From NCBI RefSeq assembly GCF_000832065.1, contig NZ_JXQM01000019.1:207680-271679 (forward strand): a stretch of DNA of 64,000 nucleotides, read 5' to 3'. Within the stretch, counting starts at the first letter, position 1. Every line of letters begins with the position of its first letter. The notes under the pieces were generated by a model that worked only from the letters and a program-made list of their open reading frames with translations, ran no database searches and was not told where the DNA came from. Source of the DNA: Nitrosospira sp. NpAV. Its GTDB lineage: Bacteria; Pseudomonadota; Gammaproteobacteria; Burkholderiales; Nitrosomonadaceae. Made by a program: the position numbers and the translations under genes. Positions 44,908 to 53,402 of this stretch are shown one piece after another.

Positions 44908-47286
44908 ATGTCGCAATCAATTCAAAAATTTACGTTAAAGAAACTAGGTGTCTTCAAGAATTGTTCAATTCCTCAGACCATTAGGTTACTTAGATACAAT
45001 CTTATTTATGGGTTTAATGGCTCGGGGAAAACGACTCTTTCTCGAGTATTCGGTAGCCTCGAAGCAGGTGTATTACGAACAGATTTACCCGATGGTGGAA
45101 TGTTCGACATTCAGCTGAGTGATGGAGTAACCCTTAAGAGTACCGGAGACTATAGTGCCTTAAAGGATCGTCTTCTCGTCTTCAATGTGGACTTTGTTGA
45201 AGATAATTTCAAGTGGAAGGAAGGCACGGCCAACCCTATCTTTCATTTAGGCCGAGAGCAAGTGGAATTAGCAAAGCATTTGAAGAAAGTGAGTACCAAG
45301 AAAAACGAAATGGAAATACAACGCACCACCGCCAGAAAAGATCATACGAATAAGAACAAGGCATTTGCGGACTATAAGCGCATTACAGCCAAAAGCATAA
45401 GTGACCATCTTTCGCTTGTAGGACGTAGCTATGAAGCACCTAACCTTGCAAGCGATTATTCGGTGACATATGGTGAAGCTCACAAATTATCGGAAGATGA
45501 GCGACGAATAGCGCACCAGACGGCAATGCAGAAAACGCCATTTGGAAAGCTAGATTTACTTGATGACTTAGATTTGAACACATGGAATCTGGTTAACAGA
45601 GTCCAATCTGTTTTGAATAATACAATTGGTGACATAGTTGTTGAAGATCTTCGCAGCCATGACTTGATGCTCACCTGGATCCAAGATGGACTGATCTATC
45701 ACGAGAATCATGGTCTATCATCCTGCTTATTCTGTGGGAATGGCTTGACGAAAAATAGACTCCAAAGCCTACAGGACATCATTAATGGCGAATTCAATAA
45801 GTTTACCCATGCAATTACAACCCTAAAAGCTGAAACTCAAAGGCTTTGGGATTCTTGTGTGGCAATGGAAAAGACCATTCCCTCAATTAACGATCTCTCA
45901 CCGTCATTACGTTCCGAGTCGGAGACAGCTGCCAGCAGCCTAAAAAACTCATTAAAGGCCGTGTCGGAAACCGCTCAAATGATTCTAGGATTACTCGCAC
46001 AAAAACTGGAGGCACCCAACTCGCGCATTGATTTGGGCACACTTGATACAACACCCAGGATTTCGTCAAGAGACGAATCAATCGCCCGACAAATCGTCGA
46101 TCTAAATAATATCATTACGAAGCATAACGTGGAATATAGCAACTTTGACAACGTAAAAGCGGCTGCGAAAAAGAGGTTAAAAGAGCATTATCTATCGCTC
46201 AGCCAAATGGATTATTTAGCCTATCAGAAAGACGAAAAAAATACGAAAACAGAGCTAGATTGTATCGAGGCTGAATATATATCCCTACTAGAAGAAGAAG
46301 AACAGCTAAAAAAAGATATGCGGAAGCACGGTCCTGCTGCGGAGAAAATCAGCAAGATGATTCGCAATTATCTAGGTCGTACTGAACTTGAAGTTGCTGC
46401 ACTTGAGGATGGCTATGAGCTTCGTAGAAGCGGCGAGCCAGTGAAGGGATCATTGAGCGAGGGCGAGAAGACCGCAATTGCATTGTGCTACTTCTTGTCG
46501 ACGTTGGAAGCCGAAGGGCGGAAACGTCAGAATCTCATCGTAGTGATTGATGATCCGGTTTCGAGCCTGGATACGAAGGCTTTGAATTACTCATTTAGCA
46601 TCCTTAAAGCTGCGCTAGGGGATGTGAATCAGCTGTTTCTTCTGACTCATAATCTTCATTTTATGAACGAAGCCAAAAAATGGTTGAAAAATAAAGCTTA
46701 TCCAAGAGATAGTACAACAACTCCCACCGCGACTCTTTTGTTTCTAGATGCGATTCAGAAGAACGGAGATGATGGTCTATCATCATCCATAAAAGAACTT
46801 CCCAAGTACATACGGGACTATGAGTCGGAATATCAATACCTCTTTTATTTGGTAAGACAATTCGCTCAATCACCGGATGGCTTAACGGGATATCTCTATG
46901 TAATGCCTAATGCCATGCGGAAAGTGCTAGAGATTTTTTTGGCGTTCAAACTTCCTGGATCTGATGGACTGAGCAGCAAAGTGGCGACGATCGCCACCAA
47001 GTTTAACCATGGTCTGGATGAAGGGTGTATTCATGCATTGGATCGACTCGTTCAACTTGAGTCCCACGCCGATAACCTTGATGATCTCATAACTTTCTCT
47101 TCAATGACTATTGAAGAAACCAAGAATGCCGCCGATATTTTGCTAAAAATGATGTCCGCTTTAGATGAGGACCATTACCGCCGATTATGCAATATCTGCC
47201 GAGAAGATTCACTAATCGATTCTTCCCAACCCCAACCAGTTTCGATTAATCCCTCTACCGAAATCGGGACAGCCACATTCAAATGA
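44908..47286 (+). CDS. AAA_13 ABC-type ATPase, RloC/PrrC-like
   Basis: A 792-aa protein with a split ABC ATPase: Walker A LIYGFNGSGKTTLSRVF (residues about 32-48), signature GSLSEGEKTAIALCYFL (514-530) and Walker B LIVVIDDPVSSLD (543-555), with the H-loop at LLTHNLHF. Between them lie coiled coils and, at residues 273-276, CLFC, a possible zinc hook as in RloC. After the ATPase, residues 665-720 read VMPNAMRKVLEIFLAFK...ESHAD. R671, E675 and H720 would fit the Arg-x3-Glu...His site of PrrC-type anticodon nucleases. The tRNA-nuclease role is inference. A methyltransferase stub directly downstream supports a restriction-linked origin. The gene appears intact and AT-rich. Confidence 0.78.
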   Translation: MSQSIQKFTLKKLGVFKNCSIPQTIRLLRYNLIYGFNGSGKTTLSRVFGSLEAGVLRTDLPDGGMFDIQLSDGVTLKSTGDYSALKDRLLVFNVDFVEDNFKWKEGTANPIFHLGREQVELAKHLKKVSTKKNEMEIQRTTARKDHTNKNKAFADYKRITAKSISDHLSLVGRSYEAPNLASDYSVTYGEAHKLSEDERRIAHQTAMQKTPFGKLDLLDDLDLNTWNLVNRVQSVLNNTIGDIVVEDLRSHDLMLTWIQDGLIYHENHGLSSCLFCGNGLTKNRLQSLQDIINGEFNKFTHAITTLKAETQRLWDSCVAMEKTIPSINDLSPSLRSESETAASSLKNSLKAVSETAQMILGLLAQKLEAPNSRIDLGTLDTTPRISSRDESIARQIVDLNNIITKHNVEYSNFDNVKAAAKKRLKEHYLSLSQMDYLAYQKDEKNTKTELDCIEAEYISLLEEEEQLKKDMRKHGPAAEKISKMIRNYLGRTELEVAALEDGYELRRSGEPVKGSLSEGEKTAIALCYFLSTLEAEGRKRQNLIVVIDDPVSSLDTKALNYSFSILKAALGDVNQLFLLTHNLHFMNEAKKWLKNKAYPRDSTTTPTATLLFLDAIQKNGDDGLSSSIKELPKYIRDYESEYQYLFYLVRQFAQSPDGLTGYLYVMPNAMRKVLEIFLAFKLPGSDGLSSKVATIATKFNHGLDEGCIHALDRLVQLESHADNLDDLITFSSMTIEETKNAADILLKMMSALDEDHYRRLCNICREDSLIDSSQPQPVSINPSTEIGTATFK

Positions 47287-47326
47287 AATTCAATTCCTGC
47301 AACATACCCGGACAAATCGCCCGACA

Positions 47327-47410
47327 ATGAACAAGTTATTCTATGGGGATAATCTCACCATCATGCGACGGATGAAGAACACAGCGTTGATCAACTCCCC
47401 CCAGCCTTGA
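47327..47410 (+). pseudogene. DNA methyltransferase stub (N-terminus only)
   Basis: The frame MNKLFYGDNLTIMRRMKN, then TALINSPQP and a stop. MNKLFYGDNLTIMRxMxxxS is the usual beginning of type III Mod-like and other N6-adenine/N4-cytosine methyltransferases, before the DPPY motif. The homology ends after about 18 codons, so the rest of the gene was deleted. It starts 40 bp after the AAA_13 gene. Confidence 0.65.
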
Positions 47411-47526
47411 ATAATATTGACCACACCACCGCCTCAGGTTTCCCCATCTACTATGTATAATATTTCACCCGCCACTCGGCCCACGAGGAGTGATTGCGAA
47501 TATTCACATAGGATGGAGGTCATTCG

Positions 47527-49371
47527 GTGTCGCAGGTGAAGTTAAGCAGCAAGCTCGATCGCCCCGTCGATAACGATTACGACCATACGCTCGGCCCGGA
47601 GAACACTGAAATCACTCTGGTGGAGTACGGGAGCTACGCGTGCCCGCATTGCCGCGCTGCGAATGAAAGAATCGCGCAGGTTCGGGATCAGTTGGGTGAT
47701 CGCCTTCGTTACGTCTTCCGCCACTACCCGTTAACGGGAAGCGATATTGCGCTCAGGGCTGCCGAGTTAGTGGAGCATGCGAAAGACACTAAAACCTTCT
47801 GGGACGCGCACATTGCGTTGATGACACGTTCGGCAGCGTTGACGGAAGATGATTTGATTGCCGTTGCCAGTGATCTGGGCGTGCCTCTGCCTGACATTGA
47901 TGACGCGAGGGAAGCCGACGCACGGGCCAAGACGCGCGTCCAGGCCGACATAAAGAGCGCCCAGGTCAGCCACGCCTTGGTCACGCCGACGTTCTTTATC
48001 AATGGCCGCCGCTATGATGGCCCTTGGGATGAAAGTTCTTTCACCGATGCGATGCTTGGTGGCCCAAGCCACAGATTGCAGGGCTTAGCACTTGACTTTG
48101 CCGGTTGGGCGCCTTCGGCGGGCGTCCTGCTTCTACTGGCGACGATACTCGCTGTGGCATTGACAAATTCCAGTCTTGATGCCGGCTTCCTGGCGCTGTG
48201 GGAGCAGTATCTGAGCATTTCAATCGGCGGCGCCGAATTCAAGATGTCCTTGCTCCATTGGGTCAACGATGGCTTGCTGACAATCTTCTTCTTGGTCGTC
48301 GGGCTGGAAATCAAACGCGAGTTTACAGTCGGCCGCCTCGCCAGCGTACGATCGGGAGCCCTGCCGGTTGCTGCGGCTGTCGGGGGCATGGTGGTGCCCG
48401 CTATCCTTTACGTTCTGCTGACTCCCGCAGGAGACTGGTCGCGCGGGTGGGGCGTTCCGATGGCGACCGACACGGCATTTGCCGTGGCGCTGATCGTGAT
48501 GATGGGAAACCGCGTGCCCGCCGAGCTGCGCGTCTTCCTGACGGCAGCGGCTATCGTCGACGACATCGGTGCAATCGTCGTGGTAGCGATCTTTTACTCC
48601 AGCACGATAAGCTTCGGCTATCTCGCGGGCGCCGCGGCCACTGTTGCGGCGCTGGCTCTCTTCAACCGCATCCGCATCTATAACGTCACGCCCTATGTCC
48701 TTCTGGGCGTCGTGCTCTGGGCCTGCGTGCTTGCAAGCGGACTTCACGCCACCATGGCGGGCGTGATCCTGGCGCTGTTCATTCCGACGAGGCCGCCTCC
48801 GAATCTGACGGCGTTGATGGTCCAAGCGGACGCGATCCTGACTACCGAAGCACGGCGTAGCGGCGAGGTCTTGCGGCACGGTCCTTCTCTTCCGGCTATT
48901 CGAGCGCTCGACGCTATCCACGATCGCCTGGAGTCGCCCGCCGATCGTCTGCTGCGAACCGCGGGTGGCCGTTCGAGCTACGTTGTGCTGCCGCTGTTTG
49001 CCCTGGCCAATGCGGGAGTCGCGATTACGGCGGATGCATTCACCGGCCATGAACCTCTTATGCTTGCGATTATCGTAGGATTGGTGATCGGCAAGCCGCT
49101 AGGATTGGTGTCGGCCTCGGCAATCGCAGTGTGGCTCGGAATTGCCACCAAGCCTGACGAATATTCGTGGCGACAATTAATCGGAGCCGGCGCACTGGCC
49201 GGGATCGGCTTCACCATGTCGCTGTTTATCGCCAGCCAGGCATTCCCGACAGAGACCGATTTCGCTGCGGCCAAGATCGCGGTGTTTGCCGCCTCAATAG
49301 CATCGGCAATCATCGGCGTAGCTATCTTGTGGAATGCGGACGGCCAGCGCAGACGAAACGGCGGTTTGTAG
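47527..49371 (+). CDS. nhaA: DsbA-like thioredoxin domain fused to Na+/H+ antiporter NhaA
   Basis: A 614-aa two-domain protein. Residues 1-180 are a DsbA-type thioredoxin fold with the dithiol YACPHCRAANE and the cis-Pro segment ALVTPTFFINGRRYDGPWD. Residues about 195-605 are NhaA: LLTIFFLVVGLEIKREFTVG, GWGVPMATDTAFAVALIVMM, and FLTAAAIVDDIGAIVVVAIF with the two transport Asp residues. The antiporter exchanges protons for sodium across the inner membrane. The thioredoxin part is probably cytoplasmic, as no signal peptide is present. The start is a GTG at 47527 with GGAGG nine bases upstream. The fusion type is known from other bacteria; its redox partner may be the neighbouring gene. Confidence 0.92.
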   Translation: MSQVKLSSKLDRPVDNDYDHTLGPENTEITLVEYGSYACPHCRAANERIAQVRDQLGDRLRYVFRHYPLTGSDIALRAAELVEHAKDTKTFWDAHIALMTRSAALTEDDLIAVASDLGVPLPDIDDAREADARAKTRVQADIKSAQVSHALVTPTFFINGRRYDGPWDESSFTDAMLGGPSHRLQGLALDFAGWAPSAGVLLLLATILAVALTNSSLDAGFLALWEQYLSISIGGAEFKMSLLHWVNDGLLTIFFLVVGLEIKREFTVGRLASVRSGALPVAAAVGGMVVPAILYVLLTPAGDWSRGWGVPMATDTAFAVALIVMMGNRVPAELRVFLTAAAIVDDIGAIVVVAIFYSSTISFGYLAGAAATVAALALFNRIRIYNVTPYVLLGVVLWACVLASGLHATMAGVILALFIPTRPPPNLTALMVQADAILTTEARRSGEVLRHGPSLPAIRALDAIHDRLESPADRLLRTAGGRSSYVVLPLFALANAGVAITADAFTGHEPLMLAIIVGLVIGKPLGLVSASAIAVWLGIATKPDEYSWRQLIGAGALAGIGFTMSLFIASQAFPTETDFAAAKIAVFAASIASAIIGVAILWNADGQRRRNGGL

Positions 49372-49636
49372 ATTATGCGATTTGGATGATATTTGTGTTC
49401 AGGGCATTACTCCTTCTTCAGCGTGATTCCTTGTTGGGGTCGGCAAAGCCGTATCCGCTATTAAGAGCCATGACTTGCAATCATTCATCTACAAGGAGTT
49501 AAAAATGAACCTATAATGATTTTATGGCCCGGTAAATTAGCAGTTTAGGATTTTTTGTTTATACGCATCTAGATAGCATTCCCGAGATCGCACCTTCTGC
49601 GAATGGCTGTAAGGATTGTCTAAAGACCGGAGACTC

Positions 49637-51451
49637 ATGGGCGCATCTTCGCGTGTGCCATGCTTCATCGGTTGCTCTCAAGGATCGCAAGTGGTAATGA
49701 ACAAAGTCACTGACGGTTTGCTCTCACCAACGCCTGGTCAGGTAGACGACGTCTCAGCCAACGCTGCGGATATTCCATTGCCTCCAAGCCTGGAATCGCG
49801 CCGCGGGCAGATGTTTCCCAGGCTTACCCCCACGGAAATTGATCGGCTACGACGTTTTGGCACGGTGCGCACCTGGCAGCCTGGCGAAATATTATTCGAT
49901 CCTTGCACGCCCGGAACGGGCATGTTCGTTTTGCTGAGTGGGCACATCTTGATTACGCGCAAAAACGGCCTGGGCATCGAGATTCCCATAATTAAAAGCG
50001 GGCCGGGCAGCTTCACGGGCGAAGTCGGCCAGCTTTCAGGTCGTCCCCCGCTTGCCTATGGACGGGCTCTTGAAGTGGTTGAAGCACTGGTGATAGATCC
50101 GCCTTCCTTGCGCGCAGTGGTCGTAGCCGAGGCCGAGCTTGGGGAACGTATTATGAGAGCCATGATCCTGCGGCGCATGGGGTTGATCGAAACTGGCGGA
50201 GGCGGTCCCCTACTAATTGGTGCCCCCGGCGGCGTGGGCATAGTGCGGTTGCAGGGATTTCTTTCAAGGAACGGTCATCCTCATCTTGCGTTGGATCCGG
50301 CACTGGATAGCGTCGCGGAAGACGTGATGAAGCTCCACCAGCCGCATCCAGATGAATTGCCGCTGGTCGTTTGTCCAGATGGAACGGTCCTTAAGTGTCC
50401 CACCGAGAGGGAGCTTGCACATCATCTCGGCTTATATATCGATCTGGGCCCTGACCATGTCTACGACGTTGCGATCGTTGGCGCCGGCCCCGCCGGCCTG
50501 GCCTGTGCGGTGTATGCCGCATCGGAAGGACTTTCCGTGCTTGTACTCGACACCCATGCATTCGGCGGTCAGGCGGGCGCGAGTGCGAGAATCGAAAATT
50601 ATCTCGGTTTCCCGACCGGTATTTCCGGTCAGGCGCTCACCGGACGCGCTTATGTCCAGGCCCAGAAATTCGGTGCTCAAATGGTGGTGCCAGTTAAGGT
50701 GACATCACTCGATTGCACCCGCTTCCCTCACGCGCTCCAACTGGATTGCGGCGTACGGGTTTCGGCAAAAACCGTGGTTATCGCGACAGGCGCAAAATAT
50801 CGGCGTCCTGCCATACCCGAGCTCGAGAAATACGAAGGGCGCGGCGTCTATTACTGGGCTTCGCCGATCGAGGCAGCGCTATGCGGACAGGAAGAAGTTG
50901 TGCTCGTGGGGGGCGGCAATTCGGCCGGGCAGGCAATCGTATTCCTGGCGGGCCATGCGGCACACGTGCATCATTTGATTCGTGGAGCCGGTCTGGAAAA
51001 TAGCATGTCGAAATATCTCATTGACCGTATCGGATCGCTGGCGAATGTTACCCTGCATAGGGAATCCGAGATCGTTGCAATCGAAGGTGGCGAAGAAGGA
51101 GTGAGCGCCGTTCAGTGGCGCCATCGCCAAAACGGCAGCGTACAGACGAGATTAACTCGGCGCATTTTCCTGTTCGTGGGAGCCGATCCGAACACCGAAT
51201 GGCTTGAGAATTGCGGCGTTAAATTAAATGACAGGGGGTTTGTCTGTACGGGTCTGGATCTCTCGCCTGCCGACTATGCGCGGTCTGCGCATTCGAAAAA
51301 TGGCCGCCGACCCCTACAGCTCGAAACTTCGGTACCAGGGATATTCGCGATCGGCGATGCACGTGCCGACTCAACCAAACGTGTCGCTGCCGCTGTGGGT
51401 GACGGTGCCGCAGTGGTCAGCCAGTTGCATACCTTGCTTACATCGCATTAA
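49637..51451 (+). CDS. Cyclic-nucleotide-binding domain fused to thioredoxin-reductase-like flavoprotein
   Basis: A 604-aa protein. The N-terminal part has a cNMP-binding fold (RTWQPGEILFDPCTPGTGMF, then VLLSGHILITRK). A linker domain of thioredoxin-like type follows (about residues 195-260). The C-terminal 320 residues are a thioredoxin-reductase-type flavoprotein: VAIVGAGPAGLACAVYAASE (FAD), EEVVLVGGGNSAGQAIVFL (NADPH) and GIFAIGDARADSTKRVAAAV. The usual CxxC active site is missing: YYWASPIEAALCG stands in its place. It therefore cannot act as a standard thioredoxin reductase. The start is ATG 49637 (GGAGA upstream) or 49697. It lies 265 bp downstream of the DsbA-NhaA fusion. Confidence 0.85.
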   Translation: MGASSRVPCFIGCSQGSQVVMNKVTDGLLSPTPGQVDDVSANAADIPLPPSLESRRGQMFPRLTPTEIDRLRRFGTVRTWQPGEILFDPCTPGTGMFVLLSGHILITRKNGLGIEIPIIKSGPGSFTGEVGQLSGRPPLAYGRALEVVEALVIDPPSLRAVVVAEAELGERIMRAMILRRMGLIETGGGGPLLIGAPGGVGIVRLQGFLSRNGHPHLALDPALDSVAEDVMKLHQPHPDELPLVVCPDGTVLKCPTERELAHHLGLYIDLGPDHVYDVAIVGAGPAGLACAVYAASEGLSVLVLDTHAFGGQAGASARIENYLGFPTGISGQALTGRAYVQAQKFGAQMVVPVKVTSLDCTRFPHALQLDCGVRVSAKTVVIATGAKYRRPAIPELEKYEGRGVYYWASPIEAALCGQEEVVLVGGGNSAGQAIVFLAGHAAHVHHLIRGAGLENSMSKYLIDRIGSLANVTLHRESEIVAIEGGEEGVSAVQWRHRQNGSVQTRLTRRIFLFVGADPNTEWLENCGVKLNDRGFVCTGLDLSPADYARSAHSKNGRRPLQLETSVPGIFAIGDARADSTKRVAAAVGDGAAVVSQLHTLLTSH

Positions 51452-51711
51452 GCTATTCCGGCGCAAACGATGGACCCACGACTAAGTATAAGTCTCGGCT
51501 TGGCGTAATTCGCGCCACAGCTTGTGGTATTGCCACGCCCCACCTCTAGCAGTTGATCAATCGATAACGCAGGCAAATACGGAAAATCAAAGCAGATCTC
51601 CACAAATACCCGACATAAAAACAAGGTTATCTCCACACGCTATATGATAACGTTGCCCGCGATTTCTTGAAAAACGACGGCGCAATTTAATCTGGAGGGA
51701 TATAAGCAAAC

Positions 51712-52038
51712 ATGGACTCTGATCTCTTATTGACGGCAATTGAGCTTGCCGAAACTGATCCTGCACACGAAATGAAGGTTACGCTTATTTTTGATGGGCT
51801 TTTGATTTCAGGCTTTGTCACCAGTGAGAACGAATACTTGGCGCATCTTGAAAATGCGAAATATTTCGAGGTTCCACAAGAGATAGAACAGGATTCGTCG
51901 GATCCAGCTTTTATCCACCTTCGAGACGCCAAGTTCTACCAGCCTCTTGAAAATCCTAACCTACAAGATGTCGGCGGCTACTTTCGCGCTCCGCTCGACG
52001 CAGTCATAGGATTCGCTTTCAGCAACGAACCAAATTAG
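51712..52038 (+). CDS. Small acidic protein, possibly GvpU-like
   Basis: A 108-aa protein with HEMKVTLIFDGLLISGFVTS near the N-terminus, NEYLAHLENAKYF in the middle and a C-terminal half AFIHLRDAKFYQPLE. The pattern (a G-G/L-L-I-S-G strand followed by Y...L) resembles the gas-vesicle accessory family GvpU and related proteins of unknown role in proteobacteria. There are no gas-vesicle genes here, so the name is a family label at most. GGAGGG stands before ATG 51712. Confidence 0.6.
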   Translation: MDSDLLLTAIELAETDPAHEMKVTLIFDGLLISGFVTSENEYLAHLENAKYFEVPQEIEQDSSDPAFIHLRDAKFYQPLENPNLQDVGGYFRAPLDAVIGFAFSNEPN

Positions 52039-52155
52039 ATAGGCTGGCAGGTTTGATTGGTCACTGGGCCCTCGTTCACGCTTGATCAATCCATGGGCGC
52101 GCTTCCAACTCTCCAGCCATTCCCCTGTAGCTCCATTTCCAATTGCATCAGCACA

Positions 52156-52523
52156 TCATATACCTTTCGCCGGAGGAAGAAGCATCGTGTCCGGGTAATG
52201 TCCCTGGGTCCAGGCAATTATCGCTGCCAATACAGGCCAAAGGCTTTCGCCTTTCTCCGTCAGGAAGTACCCCTCCCGAGTGAGCCTCTGTTGGTAGGGA
52301 CGCAAGGTAATAAGCCCCCTGTCACCCCCCTTCTTCAGGCAGTCCGAAAGAATGTTCGAAGCTATTTTTCCGGCGAGGGTAAAAACTCCTGGTAACGTCT
52401 CTTACCCCAATACCAAGTCCCGGATGATCAGCAAGGTCCATCTATCGCCAAGAATATCCAACGCATGGGTGAGTGGGCAGCAGGACCATTCGAAATTTTC
52501 TTCCCTATCTTCCCGGTTTTCAT
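52156..52523 (-). pseudogene. HxlR-family regulator, frameshifted
   Basis: Two frames together give an HxlR winged helix: ENFEWSCCPLTHALDILGDR then WTLLIIRDLVLG, a one-base shift at about 52410, then KRRYQEFLPSPEKIASNILS, TREGYFLTEKGESLWPVLAA and IIAWTQGHYPDTMLLPPAKG. The conserved Cys and the wing are present, so the gene died recently. Another shift lies between the ATG (52523) and ENFEW. It is divergent from the tautomerase gene at 52732. Confidence 0.8.
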
Positions 52524-52564
52524 AGTTTCCTGACGTAAAAAAAAGCTATTAAAATATAGCAGTC

Positions 52565-52581
52565 ACTTGCATTTTGCAATT
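52565..52581. promoter_or_regulatory. Palindromic operator, site 1
   Basis: ACTTGCATTTTGCAATT is an almost perfect inverted repeat (arms ACTTGCA and TGCAATT). It lies 40 bp upstream of the HxlR pseudogene start, the place expected for autoregulation. Confidence 0.6.
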
Positions 52582-52672
52582 TACTAATATAAGCTTTGGT
52601 CACTTGCTATCTGAAAGCTACAAATCCAAACGGGATCCACTTGAAGTTTTATGCCCCGTTTTTAATCTTGTA

Positions 52673-52689
52673 ACTTGCATTTTGCAAGT
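52673..52689. promoter_or_regulatory. Palindromic operator, site 2
   Basis: ACTTGCATTTTGCAAGT is a perfect inverted repeat with 7-bp arms and a 3-base spacer. It lies 43 bp before the tautomerase start. Together with site 1 and a half-site CACTTGC near 52601 it is the probable HxlR control region. Confidence 0.68.
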
Positions 52690-52731
52690 ATAAATCTTTG
52701 AGTTGCGAACTAAACAATATGGAGAGCCATC

Positions 52732-53211
52732 ATGCCTTTGTGGAAAATTTATCATCCTGTTGGAGCCTATAGTGCTGAAGATAAAAGGGTCTTGGCAGAG
52801 CGGATTACGGGTCTATACGCGAGCATCCCCCTCCCCAAATTCTACGTTGCAGTGATTTTCGAGGAGGTAGCCAAGGACTCCTGCTTCGTAGGAGGCGAGC
52901 TAAATAACAAATTTATCCGGTTCAAGGTCGACCATATAGCCAGGACGCTACCGGGTCCCGCCATCAGGGAATGGTGGGTCAGGACAATAGACGAAATCAT
53001 TGCATCTCATGTAAGGGACAGAGGATATGACTGGGAGGTCTCGATTGATGAAACGCCTTTCGACCTTTGGTCCCTTCAAGGCGAAATTCCGCCGCCGTTT
53101 GAATCCGTGGCGGAAAAGCGATGGGTTAAGGAAAACAAGGCGAGTTCCTATACGTTGGCAGAAAAACTTCCTGTCAGTCTTGCCCTTACCCCCGGAATAA
53201 CCGACCGCTAG
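52732..53211 (+). CDS. Tautomerase-family protein
   Basis: A 159-aa protein with the tautomerase Pro directly after Met (MPLWKIYHPVGAYSAEDKR) and LPKFYVAVIFEEVAKDSCFV in the middle, like the cis-CaaD/oxalocrotonate-tautomerase group. Members isomerise or hydrate small acids; the substrate is unknown. GGAGAGCC stands before the ATG. The gene is divergent from a dead HxlR regulator and preceded by a perfect palindrome, so it was probably its target and may now be deregulated. Confidence 0.82.
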   Translation: MPLWKIYHPVGAYSAEDKRVLAERITGLYASIPLPKFYVAVIFEEVAKDSCFVGGELNNKFIRFKVDHIARTLPGPAIREWWVRTIDEIIASHVRDRGYDWEVSIDETPFDLWSLQGEIPPPFESVAEKRWVKENKASSYTLAEKLPVSLALTPGITDR

Positions 53212-53402
53212 ATCCCGAGTTGGCCGACCCGATCAGGGCCGGCCAACTCGGGCCAGGCGACTTTCGTCATGAACCCCTGCATACACATGCTAAGAAGTCC
53301 CATCACTGCGGCGGGAAATGGCAATGATTGAGCCCGCACCCTGCCGTTCGCTTATTCCATAGGTGGGAAACGGCCGCACTCACTCAAACATTGGAGACCC
53401 AT

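Noticed and set aside
48220..49050. Long minus-strand frame of 276 codons
   Set aside because: Antisense to the clearly identified nhaA part; no family features.
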